A DNA stretch of 64,000 nucleotides, from NCBI GenBank assembly GCA_958295875.1, contig OY282379.1, positions 3,129,046 to 3,193,045 of the forward strand, written 5' to 3'. This document shows, piece after piece, positions 19,122-26,713 of the stretch. Both the position numbers and the translations under genes were made by a program. Position 1 is the stretch's first letter, and every line of letters starts with the position of its first letter. The notes beneath the pieces are model-generated. The model had not been told where the DNA came from. It searched no databases and saw only the letters and a program-made list of their open reading frames with translations. Source of the DNA: an uncultured Pseudomonadales bacterium. Its GTDB lineage: Bacteria; Pseudomonadota; Gammaproteobacteria; Pseudomonadales; Azotimanducaceae.

Positions 19122-20048
19122 ATGGAGCTCATCCGGGGTTTGCACTGCATCGAGCCGCGCCATCACGGCAACGTCGTGACCATTGGCAACTTCGATGGCG
19201 TCCATCACGGCCATCAGCTGCTTCTCGCGCATTTGCGGGCGAAGAGCGAGGAACTCGGCTGCCCAAGCCTGTTGATGACGTTCGAGCCGCAGCCGCGCGA
19301 GTTTTTCCGCGGCGAGACGGTGCCGGCGCGGCTCACGCGCTTCCGCGAGAAGGTGAGCTTGTTGCGGCAAACGGGCATCGATCGGGTGTTGTGCGTGCCC
19401 TTCAACGAGCGCACCGCGAGCACGCCGGCCGGCTGGGTGGTGAAGGAGATGCTGGCAGAGCGCTTGGGCGCCCGCTACGTCGTGGTGGGTGACGACTTCC
19501 GTTTTGGCCGCGGGCAAGAAGGCGATTACCGGATGCTCAAGGAAGCCGGCGACAAGCATGGCTACGGCGTCAGCCACATCGGCACATTGACCTTTGAGCA
19601 TGGCCGCGTCAGCAGCACGCGCGTGCGCGGCGCCCTCGCCGCGGGGGATTTCGGGTTGGCCGCGCAACTCTTGGGCCGCGAATACTTCATCATGGGGCGG
19701 GTGGTGTACGGGCGGCAGCTCGGGCGCCAGTTGGGGGTGCCAACCGCCAACATTCGCTTGCAGCGCTACCGCGCCGCGTTGGAGGGGGTTTATGCGGTGA
19801 CGGTGGAGGGCGCCGGCGAGACACGCCGCGGCATCGCCAACATCGGCGTGCGCCCCACAGTGGATGGCAAGGAACCACTGCTCGAAGTGCATCTCTTTGA
19901 TTTCGACCAAGACATCTACGGGGAGCTGTTGACGGTGACGCCGCATCGCAAGGTGCGCGATGAAATCAAGTTCGCCTCGCTCGATGCCTTGAGCGAGCGC
20001 ATCACGCGGGACATTGCGGAGACCAAGGAGTGGTTCGCGGCCCAGTGA
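19122..20048 (+). CDS. ribF: Bifunctional riboflavin kinase/FAD synthetase
   Basis: Makes FMN and then FAD from riboflavin. The N-terminal adenylyltransferase domain carries the HIGH-like motif in TIGNFDGVHHGHQ and the SSTRVR segment; the C-terminal flavokinase domain carries GRQLGVPTANIRL and the PTVDGKEPLLEVHLFDF region. The ATG at 19122 gives 308 residues (E. coli 313). It is followed directly by lspA through a GTGA overlap; the ileS gene normally between them is absent. Confidence 0.96.
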   Translation: MELIRGLHCIEPRHHGNVVTIGNFDGVHHGHQLLLAHLRAKSEELGCPSLLMTFEPQPREFFRGETVPARLTRFREKVSLLRQTGIDRVLCVPFNERTASTPAGWVVKEMLAERLGARYVVVGDDFRFGRGQEGDYRMLKEAGDKHGYGVSHIGTLTFEHGRVSSTRVRGALAAGDFGLAAQLLGREYFIMGRVVYGRQLGRQLGVPTANIRLQRYRAALEGVYAVTVEGAGETRRGIANIGVRPTVDGKEPLLEVHLFDFDQDIYGELLTVTPHRKVRDEIKFASLDALSERITRDIAETKEWFAAQ

Positions 20049-20602
20049 ACGCTTCCGCGCCCGCCGGCGACGCCGCGGCGCGGGGAGCGGATGATGACGG
20101 GCTAGGCGAGCCGAAGCCCGCCGTGGCGGCGCTCTGGTACGGCTGGGCGGCACTCTTGGTGGCCATCGATCAGGTAGCGAAGCGTGTTGTCGAAGCGCAT
20201 CTCGCTTATGGCGAAGAGGTGGACGTGCTGCCTTTTCTGTCTTGGAAGCTGCTTTACAACCCAGGCATGGCGTTCAGCCTGTTCGCGCAGGGGGGCGGTT
20301 GGCAGCGCTGGGTGTTCTCCGCCGTCGCATTGGGGTTCGCCGCTTTTCTCATCAACGAGATCCGCAAGCTCGGCCGCGGCTTTGGCTGGCTTGGCTTCGC
20401 CTATGGCTGCATCTTGGCTGGGGCGCTGGGCAACTTGGCGGATCGTGCCATCTCTGGCCACGTCATCGACTTCGTGTTCGTCCACTATGGCTGGTTCCGG
20501 TTTCCGGTCTTCAACGTGGCGGATGCGGCGGTGACGGTGGGCGCCGGCGTTTGGATCGCGCTCATGCTGTTGGACACGTTGGCGGCGCGTCGGGGGAACT
20601 AA
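20045..20602 (+). CDS. lspA: Lipoprotein signal peptidase
   Basis: Inner-membrane aspartyl protease that removes signal peptides from diacylglyceryl-prolipoproteins such as BamD in this window. Four hydrophobic helices; conserved boxes NPGMAFSLF, GALGNLADR, HVIDFVFVHY and FNVADAAVT, the last two carrying the two catalytic Asp residues. GTG start at 20045 overlaps the ribF stop (GTGA). At 185 residues it has a polar N-terminal extension of about 33 residues compared with E. coli LspA (164). Confidence 0.94.
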   Translation: MNASAPAGDAAARGADDDGLGEPKPAVAALWYGWAALLVAIDQVAKRVVEAHLAYGEEVDVLPFLSWKLLYNPGMAFSLFAQGGGWQRWVFSAVALGFAAFLINEIRKLGRGFGWLGFAYGCILAGALGNLADRAISGHVIDFVFVHYGWFRFPVFNVADAAVTVGAGVWIALMLLDTLAARRGN

Positions 20603-20692
20603 ACGGCCTCGCCACGAGCGCCATTTTCGCGCGCAAGAAACAGCTTAGGCTGGCGGTGAGGCCGCTGCGTCGGGCATAGCCTTGCTCGTGTG

Positions 20693-21181
20693 ATGGCGGT
20701 GCCAAGGGCAAGTGTGCGGTGGCCTCGGGCGGCGGGGCTCACATTGGTGGAACTGGTCGCCGCCGCGGCCATCTTGGCGATCTTGGCCGCGGTTGCCGCG
20801 CCCCTCTACACCGCCTACACGGTGCGTGGCCATCGCGTCGCGGCGCAGGCAGACCTGCTGCGTTGCGCTCAGGGGATGGAGCGCCATGCGAGCCTCGCGT
20901 TCAGCTATGCCGCGGCCATCGACGCCGATGGCGACGGCATCGGGGACGCGGACACTGGCGTGGTGACAGCCAATCTCTGTGCCCCAACGTCGCCTCGGTA
21001 CGCCGTCGCGCTGCAGAGCGCAGACGCGGCCGCGTTCGAACTGCGGGCGAGCCCGGCGCCGGGCGACACGCTGTTGGCCGATGAGGGCGACCTCGCCATC
21101 GATGAGAACGGAACGCGGTTTTGGGACCGCAACGACGATGGGGATTTCGGCGATGCCGACGAGACGCGCTGGGGGTCTTGA
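20693..21181 (+). CDS. pilE: Type IV minor pilin, PilE-like, with acidic calcium-loop-like motifs
   Basis: A 162-residue type IV prepilin: basic leader ending in Gly, then GLTLVELVAAAAILAILA with Glu at mature position 5, the PilD cleavage and methylation signature. The C-terminal region has a PilE-like pattern (cysteine pair, AAFELRASP, LAIDENGTRFWDRN). Two acidic loops, DADGDGIGDAD near residues 83-93 and DRNDDGDFGDAD near the end, resemble calcium-binding DxDxDG loops. ATG at 20693 follows a GTG in frame. First gene of a pilin cluster with pilV, pilW and pilX. Confidence 0.85.
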   Translation: MAVPRASVRWPRAAGLTLVELVAAAAILAILAAVAAPLYTAYTVRGHRVAAQADLLRCAQGMERHASLAFSYAAAIDADGDGIGDADTGVVTANLCAPTSPRYAVALQSADAAAFELRASPAPGDTLLADEGDLAIDENGTRFWDRNDDGDFGDADETRWGS

Positions 21182-21296
21182 GGGCGCCGCCGCACGTTCG
21201 CGAAGGTGGCCGGGAGCGCTGGCGTGTGTTGCGTGCGCAGCTGGGGGCTTGGTGACGGGCACACAGGCAGCGCTGGCCACGGCCTGTTCTGCGCGG

Positions 21297-21833
21297 ATGT
21301 GCGGGTGCCTTGGTCGGCTTGCCAACGGCGCCGGGCAGAGCCGCTTGTCCGGGCTTTCGCTGATGGAGACGCTCACCGCCATGTTCGTGCTCTCGGTTGG
21401 CGCGCTGGCGCTGGCCGGGGGGCAGGGCGCGGCATTGGCTGCCAACCGTGCCGCGCTTTACCGCTCGGAGGCCGTGGCGGCCGCGGCGGACATCATCGAG
21501 CGCGCCCGCGCCAATCCGGGCGCTGTCTATGGCACAGCCCTCGGCGCTGCGCCTCCGACCGTTCCGAATTGCGTGGCCGCGGCCTGCAGCCCAGCGGAAC
21601 TCGCAGCGTTCGACCTTGGCACTTGGAAATGTGCCTTCGGGTTTTGGCAAGCCGCGCCCGGCTGCGCGGCGGCGCAAGCGGTACTGGCAGGGTTCGCGCC
21701 GGAACAGCCGGGGCTGCCGGAAGGGGATGGCAGCTTCGTCGCCAGCGCCGCCGGCGACGTTGTGGTCACGGTGCAGTGGCGGGCGCGCGGCCAACCCAAT
21801 CCGGTGCAGATCACTCTGCGCACGCGGCTGTGA
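21297..21833 (+). CDS. pilV: Type IV pilus minor pilin PilV
   Basis: Prepilin with leader ending SRLSG followed by LSLMETLTAMFVLSVGALALAG (Glu at mature position 5). The mature part has the PilV pattern of A-rich helix, ADIIERARANPGAVYG, several Cys and a final VVVTVQWRARG strand. ATG at 21297 gives 178 residues with an 18-19-residue leader; a GTG at 21252 is an alternative. Minor pilins V, W, X form the pilus tip priming complex. The stop codon overlaps the pilW GTG by GTGA. Confidence 0.85.
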   Translation: MCGCLGRLANGAGQSRLSGLSLMETLTAMFVLSVGALALAGGQGAALAANRAALYRSEAVAAAADIIERARANPGAVYGTALGAAPPTVPNCVAAACSPAELAAFDLGTWKCAFGFWQAAPGCAAAQAVLAGFAPEQPGLPEGDGSFVASAAGDVVVTVQWRARGQPNPVQITLRTRL

Positions 21834-22873
21834 GACACGGGTTCTCCTTGGTGGAGCTGCTGTTGGCGCTGGCCTTGGCCAGCATGGTCACGGCGAGCCT
21901 CGCCGGGCTGTATGCCGCCAATGGCCGCGCCAATGCCACCGCGGAAGGCCAAGCGCAGCTGCAGGAATCTGCCCGCTACGCGCTGGACTTCATCGCCCGT
22001 TCGGCGCGCGCCGCCGGCTACATGGGCTGCGGCGCTGCCTTGGGCACCGTGCGCAACAGCCTGAACGGAGGGTGGACGCAACTGGCGGAGGTGAACCTGC
22101 AGAGCGCGGTTGAGGCCTTTGACGGCGCCGATGGCAACGGGCCGGATGATTGGCGTCCCAGCTTGGCGCCGCTGCCGCGCCGCACGCCCGGCCCGGATGT
22201 CAACGCTTTCCGCGGCAACGGCGGCATCAACGTCGGAGCGCTGACGCCGCGTTCTGACGTGTTGGTGTTGCGCTATGTGGCCGCTGGCGAGCCGCTGGCG
22301 ATGGCGGTGGCGGCCGGCGGCGTGCCGGCGGTGACCGGCGATGATGCGTTCGATGCCGATGACTTCGCCTTGATTTCAGACTGCGACAAGGCCGCGTTGT
22401 TTCGCGTGAGCGCAGTGGATGCGCTGGCTGGCGGCGGCCAACGCTTGCGCCGCGGCGCCGCGGGCGGCCCATTCGGCAACGCCAGCGGAGCGCTCTTGGC
22501 CGGCGTTGGCGAAACCTATGGCGGCGCCGCTCATCCCCAAGGCGCCGCGGTGGGCCGCGTGGTGACGGACATCTATTTCGTGGCGGCAGGCGCCGGTTCC
22601 AACAACCGCGGCGACGCTGCGCCGTCGCTGTGGCGCAAGCGCGGGACACGTCGGCCCGCCGAACTCATCGCCGGCATCGCGGCGCTGCAAGTGTTGCTCG
22701 GCGTGGACAGCGACGCCGACGGCGCGCTGGACCGTTACTCGCCACCAGCTGCGGCCGCCGGCCTGACGCCCCTTGCCGTGCGTTTCGCCGTCACCGCCAC
22801 CAGCGTCGATGCTGTGACCGGAGCAAACGCGCTGCGTCGGACGTTCACCCGCACGGTGGCATTGCGCAACTAG
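21830..22873 (+). CDS. pilW: Type IV pilus assembly protein PilW
   Basis: A 347-residue prepilin starting at a GTG (21830) that overlaps the pilV stop. A very short leader, VRHG, precedes FSLVELLLALALASMVTASL, with Glu at mature position 5. The helix continues into ESARYALDFIARSARAAGYMGC, a diagnostic PilW segment. An acidic loop DSDADGALDRY lies near residue 287 and resembles a calcium-binding DxDxDG loop. Part of the pilE-pilV-pilW-pilX operon. Confidence 0.87.
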   Translation: MRHGFSLVELLLALALASMVTASLAGLYAANGRANATAEGQAQLQESARYALDFIARSARAAGYMGCGAALGTVRNSLNGGWTQLAEVNLQSAVEAFDGADGNGPDDWRPSLAPLPRRTPGPDVNAFRGNGGINVGALTPRSDVLVLRYVAAGEPLAMAVAAGGVPAVTGDDAFDADDFALISDCDKAALFRVSAVDALAGGGQRLRRGAAGGPFGNASGALLAGVGETYGGAAHPQGAAVGRVVTDIYFVAAGAGSNNRGDAAPSLWRKRGTRRPAELIAGIAALQVLLGVDSDADGALDRYSPPAAAAGLTPLAVRFAVTATSVDAVTGANALRRTFTRTVALRN

Positions 22874-22890
22874 AGGCAGGGCAGGGGAGC

Positions 22891-23406
22891 ATGGCAAGGC
22901 TCGAAGAGCGGGGCGCCGTGCTCCTGATGGCGCTCACGATGTTGGCGACGCTCAGCATCGCGGCGATGGCCGGGGCGCAGGCCAGCGCGTTGGAGCTGCG
23001 CATGGCCCGCAACGCCCACGACGGCGCGCTGGCGTTGGCCGCCGCGGAGGCGGCACTCGCGCAAGGGCAGCGCTTGGCGAACACGTTTCCCGCCGCGGCG
23101 TTTGGGGATCCGACGCAGCGGGGGCTCTATCTGCCGGCCCCGTTCGGCGCCCCAGTGCGTTGGCGCCAGGCTGGCGTTTGGTCTGGGCAGGGCAGCCGCG
23201 TGGTGTCGCTCACAGGCGTGGCGGCGCCGCCGCGCTTCATCATCGAGTGGGTGACGACGCGCGCAGACGGTACCGAAGTGTTCCGCGTCACGGCCCGCGC
23301 CGCCGGCGGCACCGCGGCCGCCCGCGCGGTGGTGCAGAGCGTTGTTGCGTGGGATGGCGCCAACATGCAGCGGCTCTCTTGGCGGGAACTTGCGGCCGTG
23401 CCGTGA
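22891..23406 (+). CDS. pilX: Type IV pilus assembly protein PilX
   Basis: A 171-residue protein with a near-perfect Shine-Dalgarno (AGGGGAG) before the ATG at 22891. The N-terminus MARLEERGAVLLMALTML has the PilX-type R-G-A/S-V-L-L arrangement (GAVLLMALTMLATLSIAA), followed by ALELRMARNAHDGALALAAAEAAL, the typical PilX helix with the AFxAAE-like segment. Last gene of the pilin run; pilY1, usually next, is missing and a restriction-modification cassette follows on the opposite strand. Confidence 0.83.
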   Translation: MARLEERGAVLLMALTMLATLSIAAMAGAQASALELRMARNAHDGALALAAAEAALAQGQRLANTFPAAAFGDPTQRGLYLPAPFGAPVRWRQAGVWSGQGSRVVSLTGVAAPPRFIIEWVTTRADGTEVFRVTARAAGGTAAARAVVQSVVAWDGANMQRLSWRELAAVP

Positions 23407-23433
23407 ACGCCGGGTAAATCGGACAAAGTCGGT

Positions 23434-24267
23434 TTAGGTTGCTAAATCAAACGGTAGATCGCTGATGTCGCGGAGGCGTTGGCCCTCCACTAGCACCTTC
23501 AACAGTTCTAGATCTGATCCCCGCACGGATGCCCTCAACTCCTGAAGTGCGAAGTGGTACACGCAGTCGATGTCTCCTGTCCCGAGGGCAATCGAGGCGA
23601 TACGCGCTGGCAAAGGCTCGCCGATGACTACGACGATATGCGGCGTCGAACCCTTGCGATTTCGCATTAGGTTCAAGCCTTCCGTTCGGGCGTTTTGGGA
23701 ACGGTCGCTGCGAATCGTCCACTTGCAGGACACACTTGCATGTAGGAGGGGAGTTTCCGAGTTTGCATGGCGTAAGGGCGTCAGCTGAGCGACCGGGGCA
23801 TCGCCGAGCAAAGTCGCGTTCCGGTCAATTTCTGCGTCGTGGACGGGGCGTCGACACACGACGATGTCCGGCTTGACAATGTAGTCCCCGAAAACCACGC
23901 GCAACTCACTGTTGTCGTCGATTGCACGCCTGATGGCGTGAAGATGCTGGTATTGCTGGTAGTCACCGATGTTTCCACCCAGCGAGAATTCCCACTCGCC
24001 CGGACGAAGATGGCGCAAGCGGTCGAAAGCAGCCGCCAAGAAGTCCTTCGTTGCGGCTTCGAAGCGGCCGCCTGCGGTTTGACCCGCAAGACTTCCCTCC
24101 GGCACTTCGCCGCCGAGGCGTTCAACAATGCCTTTGCTGATCGAGACACTGGACTTGCTGCCGAGGTCAGCATTGTTTGGGACGCCTGAGGAGGTCAGCC
24201 GCAGAACGTCGCGCACGATCCGGTGGTGGTAATCCTGCCGTAGAGCGTATAAGTCCCCTTGGCTCAA
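23434..24267 (-). CDS. Type II restriction endonuclease, NgoMIV family
   Basis: A 277-residue PD-(D/E)xK endonuclease strongly resembling NgoMIV, which cuts GCCGGC as a tetramer. Matching landmarks: GRFEAATKDFLAAAF with Glu70, VKPDIVV with Asp134, ASVSCKWTIRSDRSQNARTEG with Lys182 and Glu196, then PHIVVVIGEPLPARI and ALGTGDIDCVYHFALQEL. Residues for catalysis (Glu, Asp, Lys, Glu) are all kept, so it looks functional. TTG start overlaps the stop of the methyltransferase gene (TTGA), ensuring that the methylase is made first. Specificity GCCGGC is inferred from the family. Confidence 0.88.
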   Translation of the reverse strand: MSQGDLYALRQDYHHRIVRDVLRLTSSGVPNNADLGSKSSVSISKGIVERLGGEVPEGSLAGQTAGGRFEAATKDFLAAAFDRLRHLRPGEWEFSLGGNIGDYQQYQHLHAIRRAIDDNSELRVVFGDYIVKPDIVVCRRPVHDAEIDRNATLLGDAPVAQLTPLRHANSETPLLHASVSCKWTIRSDRSQNARTEGLNLMRNRKGSTPHIVVVIGEPLPARIASIALGTGDIDCVYHFALQELRASVRGSDLELLKVLVEGQRLRDISDLPFDLAT

Positions 24268-25559
24268 TTCAGCAGCCCGATCACATGCTCTTCGTGCATG
24301 CGCTGCTCGATCTGGGACTTCCTGTCCTTACCCCACCGTGTCGGCATCATGCGCTTGTCACGGTCGAGGCGGCGAATGCCAATATGCGCCAGTTGGAATC
24401 CCGTGCGAGTGCCGACAGCAGCAAGCCCCTTGTGCGTCTCGACGTCGATGCCGCGCAGATTCGAGCTGCCAACGACGATGATCGCTGCCTTGCCTGGCTT
24501 GAGCACCCGATGCATCTCTGCCATGACGGCGGACATCTCCCCGAAGTAACGTCTCAATGCCGCGGCCTTGTGCTGGTCTACATGCCCCAGCCGGACGATG
24601 GTGTCTTCGCACTGATCTGGAAGATCGCTCCACTGGCGGGGCGTTTTCGCGTCGTGTCCAAGGCAGCGGGCACGAATGCGGGCCAGTTCCTCGATCTTCC
24701 AACCCAACCAGACCAGAGAGAACTTGTGCGCCCGCATGTAGTCGATGGCGTTGTTGGCATAGGGCGGGGAGGTGACGACGAGATCGACGCTGGCCGTTGG
24801 CAGCCCACTGTTCTCCGCGCTGTGCGGCAGTATCTGCGCCTCCCCGCAAGGCTGCGCCGAGGCGCCGGCTGCCAGCATGAGTTTCAGCCGTTTTTCGAAC
24901 TCGTCGAATGCGCACTTGGGCTTCTTGTCCAACACACGATGCGGGCGGGTATGGGCCAAGTCTCGGGCGAGAGAAACGCCGCCAGACTTAGCGATGATGG
25001 TTGACGAGAACACCATGTGCAGAAACCGCCATGTCTCCCGTGGCGCATGGCATTCGATGGCGTCGAGAAGCGCAACCAGTTCCAGTTGTTGCGTTGGTCT
25101 GAACCAGTAGTTCACGAAGGTTCTCGTCCTGCCATCGAAGCGTTCGGCCAGCGCCGCTTCGAGCCGATGACGTTCCGCGGAAAAGCTTCGCCTTGCATGC
25201 TCCACCAACTCCCTGCCAACACGTGACATGACCAAGGGGTTCAAGCGCTGGAGCTTAGCCTTGGCGATCAGGCGCGCTAGTGGGTCTATGTCGCAACCGA
25301 TTGCATTACGGCCCAGTCGAACCGCCTCAAGGACCGTCGTGCCGGAGCCGAACATCGGGTCGAGCACCACATCGCCGGGCTCAGAGAGCTGTTCGATGAA
25401 ATGGTTCGGCAGTTGCGGCGGGAACTTGGCGGGGAACGGATGCCAAGCATGGGCGGAGTGCCGACCGTTTGCGCCGTGGAAATCGAGGTCGGTCTGCAAA
25501 AGGACGCGCAGCGCCGCTAGCGTGTCGCCATTCGCTGTTCGACCATCCATGTCGAACAT
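24264..25559 (-). CDS. DNA methyltransferase (SPPY-type N4-cytosine/N6-adenine), partner of the NgoMIV-like enzyme
   Basis: A 431-residue DNA amino-methyltransferase. Motif I DPMFGSGTT lies at about residues 67-75 and motif IV TSPPY at 263-267, an I-before-IV order with a long stretch between. SPPY favours N4-cytosine methylation, consistent with protecting a GCCGGC-type site (inference; NgoMIV's own methylase is of the C5 type as I recall). The ATG at 25559 (MFDMDGRTANG) is chosen because the frame upstream, open to 25769, reads through the end of a decayed insertion sequence. The gene overlaps the endonuclease gene by 4 bases. Confidence 0.85.
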   Translation of the reverse strand: MFDMDGRTANGDTLAALRVLLQTDLDFHGANGRHSAHAWHPFPAKFPPQLPNHFIEQLSEPGDVVLDPMFGSGTTVLEAVRLGRNAIGCDIDPLARLIAKAKLQRLNPLVMSRVGRELVEHARRSFSAERHRLEAALAERFDGRTRTFVNYWFRPTQQLELVALLDAIECHAPRETWRFLHMVFSSTIIAKSGGVSLARDLAHTRPHRVLDKKPKCAFDEFEKRLKLMLAAGASAQPCGEAQILPHSAENSGLPTASVDLVVTSPPYANNAIDYMRAHKFSLVWLGWKIEELARIRARCLGHDAKTPRQWSDLPDQCEDTIVRLGHVDQHKAAALRRYFGEMSAVMAEMHRVLKPGKAAIIVVGSSNLRGIDVETHKGLAAVGTRTGFQLAHIGIRRLDRDKRMMPTRWGKDRKSQIEQRMHEEHVIGLLN

Positions 25560-25590
25560 GATGGCACAACGCCCACCGGTGTGGAATGGC

Positions 25591-25975
25591 GTGTCAACGC
25601 AAAGTAGAAATGTCCCCCTTTTTCCGGCGGGCGCAGTCGATGGAGCGCCTGCGCGGGCCAGCCCGTCGAGTATCGTTTTCCGCGGTCTTTCCACGGGCGC
25701 GGTCCCCCCACACAGAGGAGCGGCGGTGGGAAGACGGTGGCAACTCGCCGCCGCTTCGTACGCGCCCATCCCGGCCCGACGCGGCCCTCATGCTGCTGCG
25801 CGCCGGCCGTGCGCCGCCAGATGGTCCCGCAGGGTCTCCATGCAGGCTTCCGTCGGCTCCGACCGGAAGAACCCCAGCGCCAGCAGCCGGCTCGTCGCGT
25901 CGTCGATGAAGACGATCAGCGCGTAGCGCGGCCCCGGCGAACCGTCCACCTGCTCCCGGATTGGGGGTTGATCTG
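25591..25975 (-). pseudogene. Decayed rve-type transposase (ISNCY/IS1202-like) with IS end
   Basis: On the minus strand a frame from about 25952 to 25788 encodes VDGSPG, ALIVFIDDATSRLLALGFF, EACMETLRDHLAAHGR and then a stop: a piece of an rve integrase-type transposase core of the kind found in ISNCY/IS1202 elements. The catalytic centre is incomplete. After a deletion, another frame keeps a C-terminal fragment (LRPPEKGG) that runs into the IS end GGGGACATTTCTACTTTGC at 25617-25599. The rest of the 608-base interval between the methyltransferase and the cupin gene holds no other gene I can support. The remnant marks the edge of the restriction-modification insertion. Confidence 0.65.
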
Positions 25976-26167
25976 TGCCGGCGGTCCTTGGGTCGGCAGC
26001 CCGCGGCCCTTCGGCTCATGCTCGAGTACGTTGGACAGTTCTACCGCTTGACCCGCATGGCAGGGCGTACCACACTGGCAATGGGCTGGTTGCGGGCGGG
26101 CATCGCCCGCAAGCGGCTCGTGAAAGCGGCGGTTGGGCCGTCGCGCAACCTGAAGAGGGGGATCAGT

Positions 26168-26614
26168 ATGTCCGAAGCTGCGAATTCCGTTACGGGCGAT
26201 TACATTCAGATGGACCAAGTGGACTGGGTGCCATTCCCAGAAGGCCTCTGCAAGGGCGACATCAAGTGGAAGCTCTTGCATGTCTCGCCGGAGCAGGGCG
26301 CATGGACCGCCATTTTCGACTGCAAGGCGGGGTCGTCCTTCGCCAAGCACATCCACATGGGGCCGGGTGAGTACTTCTTGACCAAGGGCCGCATGCATGT
26401 GCGTGGCGGCAGCGTGGAGGGCGGGGCCACCGCGGTGGCGCCCGGCTACGGCTACGAAGCGTGCAACGCGCAGCACGACCACACCGAGTTCGATGTGGAC
26501 AGCGAGTTCTACATGACGTTCCTCGGCCCGCTCAACTTCATTGACGACGATGGCAACACCATCGCCTTGGTGGGTTGGCGGCAGGTGTACGAGGCTTGGA
26601 ACGCCGGCGCATAG
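26168..26614 (+). CDS. Small cupin-domain protein (ChrR/acetylacetone-dioxygenase-like)
   Basis: A 148-residue single-domain cupin. Metal-binding residues are visible in AKHIHMGPGEYFLTKG (HxH and Glu) and later His in NAQHDHTEF. The layout is that of ChrR-like cupins and of small dioxygenases such as acetylacetone- or dihydroxyacetophenone-cleaving enzymes; substrate unknown. A strong purine-rich AGAGGGGG precedes the ATG at 26168, so the in-frame upstream extension is not used. A rho-independent terminator follows at 26666-26696. Confidence 0.78.
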   Translation: MSEAANSVTGDYIQMDQVDWVPFPEGLCKGDIKWKLLHVSPEQGAWTAIFDCKAGSSFAKHIHMGPGEYFLTKGRMHVRGGSVEGGATAVAPGYGYEACNAQHDHTEFDVDSEFYMTFLGPLNFIDDDGNTIALVGWRQVYEAWNAGA

Positions 26615-26665
26615 CGGCCATGCGCCACAGCGCCGGAACTGCCGGCCGGCGCGGTCAGCGAAGCG

Positions 26666-26696
26666 CGAAGCCCCCGTTGCCGGGGGCTTCGTCTTT
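26666..26696 (+). terminator. Rho-independent terminator after the cupin gene
   Basis: Perfect 10-bp stem CGAAGCCCCC / GGGGGCTTCG with a 6-base loop (GTTGCC), followed by TCTTT on the plus strand. It sits between convergent genes; only the plus-strand side has a T-run, so it mainly ends the cupin transcript. Confidence 0.8.
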
Positions 26697-26713
26697 GTGG
26701 AGCGGCTTGGAGA

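Noticed and set aside
17555..19150. Minus-strand open frame of 531 codons opposite murJ
   Set aside because: Gln/Arg/His-rich antisense shadow of a polytopic membrane protein gene.
20652..20665. Sigma54-like GG-N10-GC upstream of pilE
   Set aside because: Only the GG and GC dinucleotides fit; flanking bases are poor and chance occurrence is high at this GC content.
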